This document shows, piece after piece, positions 9,171-17,554 of a stretch of 64,000 nt of DNA. A model generated the notes under the pieces. It saw nothing but the letters and a program-made list of their open reading frames with translations, was not told where the DNA came from and searched no databases. The stretch is from Nitrosospira briensis C-128 (GTDB taxonomy: Bacteria > Pseudomonadota > Gammaproteobacteria > Burkholderiales > Nitrosomonadaceae), in the NCBI RefSeq assembly GCF_000619905.2, contig NZ_CP012371.1, forward strand, positions 1,364,001 through 1,428,000, in the 5' to 3' direction. Numbering within the stretch: the stretch's first letter is position 1; every line of letters begins with the position of its first letter. The translations under genes and the position numbers were made by a program.

Positions 9171-10374
9171 TTACCTTAACCGTTAAAGGGACAAAAATAC
9201 GAACAGCAAGTTTTCCATCATCCCGACCCGGCACAATTTCCTCAAACCATGATCGCAAAGGACCGTGAAGCCGCCGCGCTTGCCAACCCATCATTAATCG
9301 GAGAGCAAGAAACGCCGTTGAGACCAGATGCCAGATGACCACCGACCAGAGGCCAATGTCAGGCCTGTCCATGAGCCAGCCGAACGTCAGCAGGATGAGG
9401 TTGGGATTACGCCGGGCAGTGATGAGCCGGCTAAAAGAATCCAGCGGTCGCCAGATGAAGATATCAAATGACCCAACCCAGAATTGGAACGCCCCTTCAC
9501 ACAAGCGGCCGCCAATATAGCCGATAAGTATCAACCAGAACAATACCGTCAGGGTGAATGGCTGCGTTAACGCCGCCGCCAACCCTACACCCCAGGCAAT
9601 ATACCAGAGCGGCGGATGAATGATATCCAGACCATGATCGAGCACATCCCCCAAGCGGCTTGAGGTGACAGTGACTCGCGCCAATTTTCCGTCAACGGTG
9701 TCCAGAAAGGTCATCAGCCACCCCATCACCAGCCCCGAACCATAGTAGCCATGCCAGAACGCAACCCCTGCCAGTACGGCAAACACAAGACTGAGCAGCG
9801 TAACGTGATTAGGCCGTATACCGAAGCGTACGCAAAAGCGTACAGTCCAGAATGCGGGAACCGGCCAGAGCCATTTTGTCACGAGATCAGTCACACCCTT
9901 GTAAGATCGCGTAAACAGTTCGGATTCGAGCGTTTGCCGGTTATCATTGTTGATAGGGAAAACGTACGGAGGGTCTCTCTTCTTGAGATTTTGCCGGAGG
10001 CTTGATAAATCGAGGTCCTTCAGCGCATAAAGCGGGAAGTCGGAAAAAGTTCGCCCATCTTCTCCATCCACAAAATCCGCCAGTACATGATGCACATCAC
10101 CCTCGATAATCCGGATCGCGGCGGGTTGACCCTGATTGCTGCAGAGCACAAGGTTTGTTTTTGCGTTAATCAACGCCGCCAATACCCTGGCATCGAATAG
10201 ATGATCCGCACGAAGCACCAGTGCCGATGCATGCACCGGAATCTGCTCGGGATCATCGACCAACCGGGTCTGCGAAAAGGGCTTCAACATGCGCTGCAAG
10301 CGCTCGCGGCCGCTCAAGCCCCAGATATTCGTCTCACTATCGCCGACGATATAGATGTAAACTGACTTTGGCAT
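9145..10374 (-). CDS. CDP-alcohol phosphatidyltransferase with N-terminal extension
   Basis: A 409-residue protein. Residues 1-150 form a soluble domain (VGDSETNIWGLSGRERLQRM, ALVLRADHLFD) that resembles a degenerate sugar nucleotidyltransferase. From about 155 a multi-membrane CDP-alcohol phosphatidyltransferase domain follows. The complete D-x2-DG-x2-AR-x8-G-x3-D-x3-D signature runs from Asp225 to Asp250 (DTVDGKLAR, GDVLDHGLD). Such enzymes swap CMP on a CDP-alcohol for a second alcohol. The arrangement resembles the bifunctional inositol-phosphate cytidylyltransferase/DIPP synthase of thermophiles. An active NTP transferase is encoded separately at 13016. The alcohol used is unknown. It overlaps the lipid kinase gene downstream. 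Confidence 0.85.
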   Translation of the reverse strand: MPKSVYIYIVGDSETNIWGLSGRERLQRMLKPFSQTRLVDDPEQIPVHASALVLRADHLFDARVLAALINAKTNLVLCSNQGQPAAIRIIEGDVHHVLADFVDGEDGRTFSDFPLYALKDLDLSSLRQNLKKRDPPYVFPINNDNRQTLESELFTRSYKGVTDLVTKWLWPVPAFWTVRFCVRFGIRPNHVTLLSLVFAVLAGVAFWHGYYGSGLVMGWLMTFLDTVDGKLARVTVTSSRLGDVLDHGLDIIHPPLWYIAWGVGLAAALTQPFTLTVLFWLILIGYIGGRLCEGAFQFWVGSFDIFIWRPLDSFSRLITARRNPNLILLTFGWLMDRPDIGLWSVVIWHLVSTAFLALRLMMGWQARRLHGPLRSWFEEIVPGRDDGKLAVRIFVPLTVKVNDRKVTHG

Positions 10375-10821
10375 ATTTCGAGTTGTTTGTCTGATTGTGG
10401 TCTGGTTTTAGAAATTTTGAACAGCCTCTACGGAGCGCTTGGGTGGCAACCGAGCTGGCCAAGACTGGAAAGGGCGTAAAGCGAACATGAAGGCTGCGGA
10501 TCGGCCTTGAAAGCCCGGACGTGAAACGCAATGAACGTCCGATACCGAAACCCGAAGGAAGACCAGCGCAATGGGATACGCTGGGGACGGTCTGCTTCAT
10601 CAGGCTCCAGGCGAGGCAGGCTGGCACTATTTACGTCTTTTGCCTGAAGATGACATTCTCACGATGCCACTACACCTCGCGCCCAGGAGGGACTTGTTCA
10701 GAATTCCTTCATATTTGTTTGGCTGGGGAAGTTGTGCAGATTGCGGTATCAGTAACACGGCGAAGATGATCAGAAATGGATGCGGTCTTGTAACCTAATG
10801 ACGGAAAATAAGCAAGAAGCC
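10375..10821. other. Unassigned 447-bp gap within the lipid cluster
   Basis: No gene is supported. Short frames on both strands have no recognisable similarity. Two small inverted repeats are visible: CGGACGT at 10516-10522 with ACGTCCG at 10535-10541, and CCAGCG/CGCTGG around 10563-10584. It interrupts a same-strand gene series (lptG then the CDP-alcohol transferase). It may therefore be a decayed insertion or a promoter region for the downstream three genes. I could not find its ends. Confidence 0.4.
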
Positions 10822-11886
10822 CTAAAAAATTCGCCGCAACCAGAAACTCGCAAGAGCGATCAGCACCAACCCGGGCAATAGCGCGGTTAGCGCCGGGTTC
10901 AGGTGCAGCAGCAAACCCGCATTGGCAATAATCTGATCAAACAGGTAGACGCTGATACCGAGCATGGACGCAACGACGAGTCTGTTGGCAAGACCGGCCC
11001 GTACCGATCCGAAAACAAACGGTATCGAAAGCAGTAACATTGCAATTGTCGTCAATGCGCCGCCGACCTTCCGCCATAAGGCAAGTGCATAAGCATCCGC
11101 TTCTTGACTGGTAGCGCGTAAAAAACGGACATGCAGAAACAGATCGATCGGCGAAAGACTCTCCGGAGGCTTCGTCAGCGTCGAAATATCATCCGGATTC
11201 AGAAATGATTTCCACTGCATCGAATTCGTGCTTACGGATTCTATCCGGTTTTCGGTAAACGTTTTAGTGGTAACGTCGTTAAATTCCCACAGATCACCAT
11301 CAATGAAAACTGCATACTTAGCGTAGGTATAGGTCAGCAGAAGGCCATTGTCGTCAAAATGCATTAGCTCGACATCCGCTGCTTTCCCCGCATGCAGCAT
11401 CTCACCGATACGCAATATATTTCGTTTGTCCCGGGTCCAGATACCCAGTTGCTTCCCAAGCGCGGCGCTCTTCTCAAGCGCAACGGCCCGCGAAGAAATA
11501 GCCTTCTGCTGCAATTGGGGAGCGACAAATTGATCCAGTACCATGGTAACCAATAAAAGGACCAACCCAACCGCAAGTGGAGGAAGGCTGATACGGGTTG
11601 GGGATAGACCTGCCACGCGCAATGCTGTCAACTCTGACCCGACCGCCAGCCGACCCAATGCGACAACATTACCCAGCAACACGATGAAAGGCGCAAGCTG
11701 AATAAATCTGCGCGGCAATAGTAAGGCCGTATTCAGGAACGCGTCCTCGACTTGATAGGTGCCCTTGCCGACATCACCAAGCTGATCAAGCAAGTCGAGA
11801 AAACCAAATAGCGGCAGGAGTATCACCGTAGCGATTCCCAGACCCATGACGATCTGAAACGCCAGATAGCGATTGATTATCGTCAT
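10822..11886 (-). CDS. lptG: LPS export ABC transporter permease LptG
   Basis: A 354-residue YjgP/YjgQ-family permease of the LptBFGC inner-membrane complex, which extracts lipopolysaccharide and feeds it to the periplasmic bridge. It begins MTIINRYLAFQIVMGLG and has the paired N-terminal membrane segments, a periplasmic domain (about 130-250) and C-terminal membrane segments (ALTTIAMLLLSIPFVFG). I chose the ATG at 11886 because the family begins at this point. It overlaps the lptF stop as ATGA. The frame stays open further upstream only inside lptF. LptF and LptG are normally encoded as a pair, as here. Confidence 0.93.
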   Translation of the reverse strand: MTIINRYLAFQIVMGLGIATVILLPLFGFLDLLDQLGDVGKGTYQVEDAFLNTALLLPRRFIQLAPFIVLLGNVVALGRLAVGSELTALRVAGLSPTRISLPPLAVGLVLLLVTMVLDQFVAPQLQQKAISSRAVALEKSAALGKQLGIWTRDKRNILRIGEMLHAGKAADVELMHFDDNGLLLTYTYAKYAVFIDGDLWEFNDVTTKTFTENRIESVSTNSMQWKSFLNPDDISTLTKPPESLSPIDLFLHVRFLRATSQEADAYALALWRKVGGALTTIAMLLLSIPFVFGSVRAGLANRLVVASMLGISVYLFDQIIANAGLLLHLNPALTALLPGLVLIALASFWLRRIF

Positions 11887-12971
11887 CTGCGCAGAAATAA
11901 CTTCTGCCGGAACCCGGTAGATAGCAGGCTGAACGCAAACAGGGCCATCAATATATAAAGCCACCAGACACCGGGTACTCTGCTGACAGTACCCTGCTCG
12001 ACCCAGGTCTGGGCTAATCCACTCAGGATATAGTAGATCGCGAAAACGGCGGCTGCACCATAAAAAGACCTTTCACTTTTTCCCTGACGAGGGGAAGTAC
12101 GGCTGAATGGCACGGCGATAAGGGCCAGGAGAATCGTAGCAATAGGACGTGAAATCCGCCATTGGAATTCAGCAACGTCACGCGGCTGATCGGATTTCAT
12201 CAACGTGGCCGTGGCCGTCGCCTTTCGTCTGTAATTCAGTATATTTCCGCTATCGGTAAAATAGACCAATTTCTCGAAGTGGACGACAGTATCCTTCGTT
12301 CCTGAATGCATGAGCCGGTAAATGGAACCGTCCAGCAAATGTATCTGGGGCCGTTGGCCCGCTATGGGCTCCTGCTGATAGGCCTCCTTGGCCACTATGA
12401 TCTCGCTGATTCCATCTTTATTCATGTAGTGGAATACATCTTTCATTTGCTTACCGGCGCCATCCTTGGTTTGAATGTAAACCACTCTGCCATTGCCCTT
12501 GCCTTTGCCCTCGCTCCCATAAAAACGCCCAGCCTGGAATCGATCCATGTTTAATTCCGCCTCTGCCTGTGCGCTCATCAAGTAACTTTCTTCATATGCC
12601 CATGGACGCACGAATACGGAAAGAAGCCCGCTGGCAATTCCCACAGGAATGGCAACGATAAGAACAGCAAAGATTATGCGATTTTCGCTGACACCGGCGG
12701 AACGTAAGACGCTGATTTCCTGATCTCTATATAAACGCCCAAGCCCCATGACTACCGCGACATACAAGGAAATCGGCATCAACACTTCCAACGCGATCAC
12801 CGTCTTAAGCAGCACCACCTTCAGCATGGCGCCAACGCCGAGCGACTCCGACATTGCCCCGGCCAGAAAATTGGCACTGCTGAAGCTCGAGAACAATGTC
12901 GACAGGATTACGGCTATTACCGTAAACGGCATCAACAATTCCCGCGTGATGTATCGATCGATTATCTTCAC
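11883..12971 (-). CDS. lptF: LPS export ABC transporter permease LptF
   Basis: A 362-residue inner-membrane permease, partner of LptG. It starts MKIIDRYITRELLMPFTVIAV, with three N-terminal membrane helices, a periplasmic jellyroll region containing the GSEGKGKGNGRVVYIQ strand, and helices near the C-terminus (PIATILLALIAVPFS). Length and order are normal for LptF. The stop overlaps the lptG start by 4 nt. A short 44-bp gap separates it from the upstream NTP transferase gene, so the GNAT-like protein, NTP transferase, LptF and LptG are probably co-transcribed. Confidence 0.93.
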   Translation of the reverse strand: MKIIDRYITRELLMPFTVIAVILSTLFSSFSSANFLAGAMSESLGVGAMLKVVLLKTVIALEVLMPISLYVAVVMGLGRLYRDQEISVLRSAGVSENRIIFAVLIVAIPVGIASGLLSVFVRPWAYEESYLMSAQAEAELNMDRFQAGRFYGSEGKGKGNGRVVYIQTKDGAGKQMKDVFHYMNKDGISEIIVAKEAYQQEPIAGQRPQIHLLDGSIYRLMHSGTKDTVVHFEKLVYFTDSGNILNYRRKATATATLMKSDQPRDVAEFQWRISRPIATILLALIAVPFSRTSPRQGKSERSFYGAAAVFAIYYILSGLAQTWVEQGTVSRVPGVWWLYILMALFAFSLLSTGFRQKLFLRR

Positions 12972-13015
12972 GGATTTCTTTGCCGCTATGCTATGTAATG
13001 AGACAGCCTTTAAGG

Positions 13016-13855
13016 CTAGGGGATAAGGTCATGCGAATCTGCCTGCTCTTGAGCAAGCGGTGCCGCTCTCGCCAGAACGGATTCCACAAGCAGCATATCT
13101 TCAACCTTATCGACATCGACACCAGCCTGCGGGTATGGCAAAAACACCGGCCGCACTCTGATGCCGGTTTTGGCTAAAACCGCTTTCAATCCCTTATCAA
13201 CTGTCAATATCCCCAGCAAATAGGAAAGGACCGTCATGAACCCAAAAGTGCGGGAGATCAATAACCACGGGCGTTTGCGCAGATCTTCCGCACGCTGCCA
13301 GAATGAAACCAGACCCCTTCCCCGATGATTGAGAAACGCATAAAGATTGCAACCACAGACCCCGCCATCCTGTAGTCGTATTACGGTTCGTTTTACGCCC
13401 GGAAACGCGGCCGCGACATCTTCATGCCTGACCACGCCTACCGTTGCATCACTGTGTGCCGTTAGCGATTTGCTTAAAAAATACTGCACGATAGAGGGTG
13501 TCAATAATGCGTGATCCGCTGTCGTCAGCAAGACAGGCGCGTCCTGATCAATCTGTTCGAGGCCGCTGTTTGCGCTTCGACTGGGGGAATCCAGATTCGG
13601 TAGCCAGATAACGCGCCCGCTTTTAACGCGCTCCTCCAACTCCGGGCAATCGGGGAGAATGGAAGCCGGCGGACCCAGTATGACGATTGTTTTCACCATA
13701 TCGCTGGCTTCCAGCGCATCCAATACGCGGATGATCATCGGCGTGCCGCAAATGGGTGCGATTGCCTTGCAGGCCACGCCGGTTTTACCCGCGACGGGAT
13801 CATTGGCAGCGCGATCCGCCGCCAGCACCAGCGCGATAAACTGATCCGTTTTCAT
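13016..13855 (-). CDS. MobA-like NTP transferase
   Basis: A 279-residue nucleotidyltransferase of the MobA/GT-A type. It begins FIALVLAADRAANDPVAGKTG, a variant of the family's L-A-A-G-x-G-x-R-M loop. It continues with the IRVLDALEASDMV helix and a LLTTADHALLTP segment, where the TAD may take the place of the metal-binding D-x-D. I chose the ATG at 13855 because the protein then starts just before the nucleotide loop; the frame stays open 58 codons upstream without similarity. In this neighbourhood a plausible job is to make a CDP-alcohol from a phosphorylated polyol, feeding the phosphatidyltransferase at 9145. That is inference; molybdenum cofactor nucleotide transfer is less likely, as no mob/moa genes are nearby. 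Confidence 0.78.
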   Translation of the reverse strand: MKTDQFIALVLAADRAANDPVAGKTGVACKAIAPICGTPMIIRVLDALEASDMVKTIVILGPPASILPDCPELEERVKSGRVIWLPNLDSPSRSANSGLEQIDQDAPVLLTTADHALLTPSIVQYFLSKSLTAHSDATVGVVRHEDVAAAFPGVKRTVIRLQDGGVCGCNLYAFLNHRGRGLVSFWQRAEDLRKRPWLLISRTFGFMTVLSYLLGILTVDKGLKAVLAKTGIRVRPVFLPYPQAGVDVDKVEDMLLVESVLARAAPLAQEQADSHDLIP

Positions 13856-13901
13856 TTTGAATCCCTGGTTTGGCGTTCGATTTGGTGTTCGTGCGCGTTG
13901 A

Positions 13902-15053
13902 TCACAGCGTTTTTCCATAGATGCGATAACGCTTATACTGCCGGCAGCCCAAGCTATCCAGAACCGCGCGCATGGGTTTGTTATCCTCGAGTACCCATGA
14001 CAATTCCACTGCCTCAACGCCCACTGCACGCGCCAGTTTCTTCGGCGCGTCGATTACCATAAAAGCCAGCGCCATGCCGAGCGGGGTATTATGGAACTGC
14101 TTGCGCACCCCCATCAAAGGTATACGGCCCGTGCGTACCGCTCCTCTGGATTTTATCCGGCTCAGCTTCACCCAGCCAAACGGGAACAGGCTTCCGTCAA
14201 GCTCGGCAAAAATTTCGTTGAGGTTCGGCAAAGCCACCATGAATGCGGATGGAACGCCATCCACCTCGGCAATCTGAATGCAATCATCGGGTACGAGCAA
14301 ACGAAGACTGGTACCGAGTTCGGCAAACTCAGCCTTGGTAAAAGGAACGAATCCCCAGTTTTCCGACCAGGCATCGTTGAATATATCACGCAGTATTTCC
14401 ATTTCCTCGCTAAACCTGTCGCGGCGTAGCGGCCTCAGACGTACCTGATCCGAAAATTTTGCGATCAGGGCGCTCATCAAGCGGGGCACCTTGAAGTCCA
14501 CCTCCACCCAGTAGGCGAGCATATCCTTTACCGGCTGGTAGCCCTGCTCTTCGAGTAACCGGCCATACCACCGGCGCGAATGCGGCATCATTACCATTGG
14601 AGGCGTATCGAAACCATCCACCAGGACGCCGCATTCCTGATTAATGGATAAATTGAACGGCCCGGTTACGTGCCGGGTATGCCGGGCAGCCAGCCATTCC
14701 TCAGCGGCACGCACCAATACGGCGGCCACTTCTGCATCATCTATACACTCGAACAATCCGAAATGCCCCGTTTCCGGGCCATAGCGCTGTCGATGAAGTT
14801 GATCAATTTGAGCGCTGATCCTTCCCACGGGTTGGTTATTCCGGTAGGCGATCCAGGCCTGCCATTCACCATGCTTGAAGAATGGATTGAATCTTGAAAA
14901 ATGAAACCGTCGCTCCAGGCGCAATGGTGGCACCCACATGGGGTCATCGGCGTAAATGCGCCAAGGAACGTCAATAAACACGCCAATGTCATTTCGACTC
15001 GTAACCGGATGGGTGGTGACCGCCTGGCGGGCTGGCTGGGAGGAATCATCCAT
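13902..15053 (-). CDS. GNAT-like N-acetyltransferase family protein
   Basis: A 383-residue protein resembling the long GNAT-related proteins annotated as putative N-acetyltransferases. Segments include FIDVPWRIYADDPMWVPPLR near residue 26, HVTGPFNLSINQECGVLVDG near 130 and VELSWVLEDNKPMRAVLDSLG near the C-terminus, the last being the usual GNAT acyl-CoA/acceptor region. No membrane segment is visible. It lies 46 bp upstream of the NTP transferase and is the first gene of the leftward lptFG operon. The substrate is unknown; a role in acylating an envelope-lipid precursor is inferred from context only. Confidence 0.75.
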   Translation of the reverse strand: MDDSSQPARQAVTTHPVTSRNDIGVFIDVPWRIYADDPMWVPPLRLERRFHFSRFNPFFKHGEWQAWIAYRNNQPVGRISAQIDQLHRQRYGPETGHFGLFECIDDAEVAAVLVRAAEEWLAARHTRHVTGPFNLSINQECGVLVDGFDTPPMVMMPHSRRWYGRLLEEQGYQPVKDMLAYWVEVDFKVPRLMSALIAKFSDQVRLRPLRRDRFSEEMEILRDIFNDAWSENWGFVPFTKAEFAELGTSLRLLVPDDCIQIAEVDGVPSAFMVALPNLNEIFAELDGSLFPFGWVKLSRIKSRGAVRTGRIPLMGVRKQFHNTPLGMALAFMVIDAPKKLARAVGVEAVELSWVLEDNKPMRAVLDSLGCRQYKRYRIYGKTL

Positions 15054-15551
15054 GAGATAGCGTCGACGGATGCGAGTAATTCGCTAAAATGATGTCCAGC
15101 CCAAGAGAAAACAAATTTGATTCAATCTGCACGGAGTGTGGCAATATCTCTTCTCGTTTGTAACCGTATTTGTGTGAAATCCGCTGAACCTCAGCGCGTG
15201 GTGTAAAGTTGGGTGATAGGCAAAAATTCGTTAACTCGACACGTTGATGTCGTATCATATTATAATTGCTGGTTTGAAACGTAGCACGGATTTCAATAAT
15301 TTACTGCGTGACGGAGTACGCATTAGACATAATGGACTCTGTTTATGGATAGGGTCGTTAGGCCATATAAATAACAAACGTTGCCATTATGGGATTTACC
15401 ATCATTTGTGGCAACAGCTTGATTAGCCGGCGAGCGGCATCAAAGAAGCGCTGTTGATGCGTCATCGGTTTTTTGCAGATGCATGAATGGAAAAGGAACA
15501 CTACCCACCTGAAGGTTTCTGTAGCAATAATTTATGGAAGGTTAATTATTA
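15054..15551. other. Intergenic region between divergent operons
   Basis: 498 bases between the leftward GNAT-lptFG operon and the rightward small-protein/ketosynthase/ACP group. Only short frames without similarity are present. It should hold both promoters. A GGAAGG at about 15536-15541 precedes the ATG at 15552 and can serve as its ribosome binding site. Confidence 0.5.
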
Positions 15552-15806
15552 ATGGGCACTCCTGAATATAATCTGCTAATTGCCCTCGCCCTTATTCCGG
15601 TTGTCATCGGAATGCAGGTATGGGTGAAAAAGCGCCGCCTGGGCCGGCGTAATGAAGATGGGCAGCAGGAATTCGACAGCCTGGGAGGGACGCTCCTTTC
15701 GGCACTTATCGAAGGAGGGGCTGTAATCTCAAGTTTAATACTTCTTATCTGGATCATGGGAGGCATATTGAGATACCTGTTCCCCATGATGTTTAATGCA
15801 CAGTAA
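15552..15806 (+). CDS. Small two-helix membrane protein
   Basis: An 84-residue hypothetical protein with two hydrophobic segments, about residues 7-24 (NLLIALALIPVVIGMQVWV) and 49-77 (LLSALIEGGAVISSLILLIW). A positively charged, glutamine-rich cytoplasmic-type loop (KKRRLGRRNEDGQQ) joins them. A GGAAGG lies shortly upstream of the ATG. I do not recognise a family. The ketosynthase gene follows on the same strand after 144 bp. Codon use and the two well-formed helices support a real gene, but this cannot be proved here. Confidence 0.6.
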   Translation: MGTPEYNLLIALALIPVVIGMQVWVKKRRLGRRNEDGQQEFDSLGGTLLSALIEGGAVISSLILLIWIMGGILRYLFPMMFNAQ

Positions 15807-15950
15807 GACCGGATTTACGCTCGGACCGAAGAATGCCGGGGCGAGCAGACAGGAAAAGCTGACCGCAGCCCCAGCAAGTCTTCCTACCGCCCCGGGTTTT
15901 TGGAAAAGCCTGGTGTTCCTGAATTTCTTTATGAGTCATTCTGGTTACGT

Positions 15951-17168
15951 ATGCGTATAGTCGTTACGGGAATGGGGATTGTTTCTCCGATTGGCACAGG
16001 CACTGACCAGTTTTGGTCGGCAGCGGTCAATGGCGTGAGCGGGATTAAAAGAATCAGCGCCTTCGATGCGTCCAAGCAGCGTTCGCAAATAGCCGGGGAA
16101 GTGGCCGGTTTTGATCCCGCGACCTTTCTCTCGGCCAAATACATAGATCAAACGGACAGATTTGCGCAACTGGCACTGCTCGCTGCCAATCTCGCTCTTG
16201 AAGATGCGGGTAAACTCGATGCCTATGCACCACAACGAGTGGCGGTAAGCATAGGGTCGGGAATGGGTGGGTTCGGCACGTTTGAATCTTCTGCCACGCG
16301 CAGGTTCCAGAATCAGCCGGTACCTCCTTTCACGGTACCTCGAACGATGGCAAACTCCGCAGCTGCGTGGGTCGCAATCAAACATGGGCTGAAAGGAGTC
16401 AATCTGACTTGCAGCACAGCGTGCTCATCCGGAGCCAATGCGATTGGCATGGCACTCGATCTCTTGCGTGCCGGGAGAGCCGACGCCGTCGTTGCCGGCG
16501 GTGCGGAAGCCTGCGTATTGCCGTTGACCATGACGAGCTTTGAAATATTGCATGCGTTAACTACCAGTTCCAATAACGACCCGGAGGGCGCATCACGGCC
16601 TTTCGCCAGGAGCCGGGCAGGTTTCGTCATGTCCGAGGGTGCCGGGATACTCATTCTGGAGAGGGAAGAACAGGCCATACGCCGGGGGGCAAAAATATAC
16701 GCGCAACTCGCTGGTTTTGGGCAAGCGTGCGACGCCAAGCATATTGTAATGCCCGACATCGAGGGTCAGATATCGACGATGCAAGCGGCTATCCAGGACG
16801 CCGGCCTGGAGCCCGATTCCATCGACCATATCAATGCGCACGCGACGTCCACCCCGCTTGGAGATATCGTGGAAACCCGGGCTATCAAACATGTTTTTGG
16901 AAACCGGGCCGGGGATATTGCCATTAGCGCAACCAAGTCAATGGTTGGACATTCGATTGGCGCATCGGCGGCTATCGGCAGCATTGCCACCATCATGGCG
17001 CTTCACACCGGCACGATACATCCGACCATCAATCTTGACGAGGCTGATCCGGAGTGTGATCTCGATTACACGCCAAACCACGCACAACAAAGAAACCCCC
17101 GTACCGGCCTATGCAATGCTTTCGGATTTGGGGGCAACAATGCAAGTATCATTTTCACAAACCCGTGA
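15951..17168 (+). CDS. Beta-ketoacyl-ACP synthase II-like (FabF family)
   Basis: A 405-residue condensing enzyme that elongates acyl-ACP with malonyl-ACP. The catalytic triad is complete: Cys158 in STACSSGANAIG, His297 in INAHATSTPLGD and His334 in MVGHSIGASAA. It ends GFGGNNASIIF like other KAS II enzymes. I chose the ATG at 15951 because the protein then begins MRIVVTGMGIVSPIG; the frame stays open 17 codons upstream. An acyl carrier protein follows after 17 bp. The pair stands apart from a full fab cluster, so this may be a dedicated ketosynthase for a special acyl chain rather than the housekeeping enzyme. Confidence 0.9.
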   Translation: MRIVVTGMGIVSPIGTGTDQFWSAAVNGVSGIKRISAFDASKQRSQIAGEVAGFDPATFLSAKYIDQTDRFAQLALLAANLALEDAGKLDAYAPQRVAVSIGSGMGGFGTFESSATRRFQNQPVPPFTVPRTMANSAAAWVAIKHGLKGVNLTCSTACSSGANAIGMALDLLRAGRADAVVAGGAEACVLPLTMTSFEILHALTTSSNNDPEGASRPFARSRAGFVMSEGAGILILEREEQAIRRGAKIYAQLAGFGQACDAKHIVMPDIEGQISTMQAAIQDAGLEPDSIDHINAHATSTPLGDIVETRAIKHVFGNRAGDIAISATKSMVGHSIGASAAIGSIATIMALHTGTIHPTINLDEADPECDLDYTPNHAQQRNPRTGLCNAFGFGGNNASIIFTNP

Positions 17169-17185
17169 ACGAAGGAAGAGATTAG

Positions 17186-17437
17186 ATGGACACAGCAGAT
17201 ATCGAAACGAAGGTCATACAGTTTATCGCTACAAAAGCTGAGAATCTGGATGCATCCACGATAAACAGGTCTTCAAAATTTGAAGAGCTCGGGCTTGACT
17301 CCATGGATACGATTCAGCTTTTGTTCGACGCTGAAGATGCTTTCGGGATCAATTTCGACAGTGAGGAAGCAAAGGGATTCAGCAGTGTCGGAGATATTAT
17401 TTCCTATATCGAAAAACACCAGGCTACGGCGCCTTAG
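17186..17437 (+). CDS. Acyl carrier protein
   Basis: An 83-residue acidic protein with the phosphopantetheine attachment motif LGLDSMD, with Ser39 as the attachment site. The four-helix ACP pattern follows (TIQLLFDAEDAFGINF, then VGDIISYIEKH). It starts 17 bp after the FabF-like ketosynthase, so both are surely co-transcribed. It probably serves as that enzyme's dedicated carrier. It differs in sequence from a standard housekeeping AcpP (for example, no EDEF-type helix II), which supports a specialised role. Confidence 0.9.
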   Translation: MDTADIETKVIQFIATKAENLDASTINRSSKFEELGLDSMDTIQLLFDAEDAFGINFDSEEAKGFSSVGDIISYIEKHQATAP

Positions 17438-17554
17438 AGGCGGCGCTCCAAGGTATGACCGCCAGGAGAATCGCTCTGACAAATGAGAAAAGCGAAAGCA
17501 TAAGTGTACGTGACGGCGCCAAAATCCACCCTATCCACATCCCAAGACTCATTT

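Noticed and set aside
10337-10627. 96-codon minus-strand frame next to the CDP-alcohol transferase
   Set aside because: No similarity, no ribosome binding site, and it overlaps the start of the real gene.
10624-10640. TGGCAC with a possible -12 element, as a sigma-54 promoter
   Set aside because: The -12 position reads GT instead of GC and no plus-strand gene follows.
15244-15426. 60-codon frame in the intergenic region
   Set aside because: No similarity to any family, no ribosome binding site and poor codon pattern.
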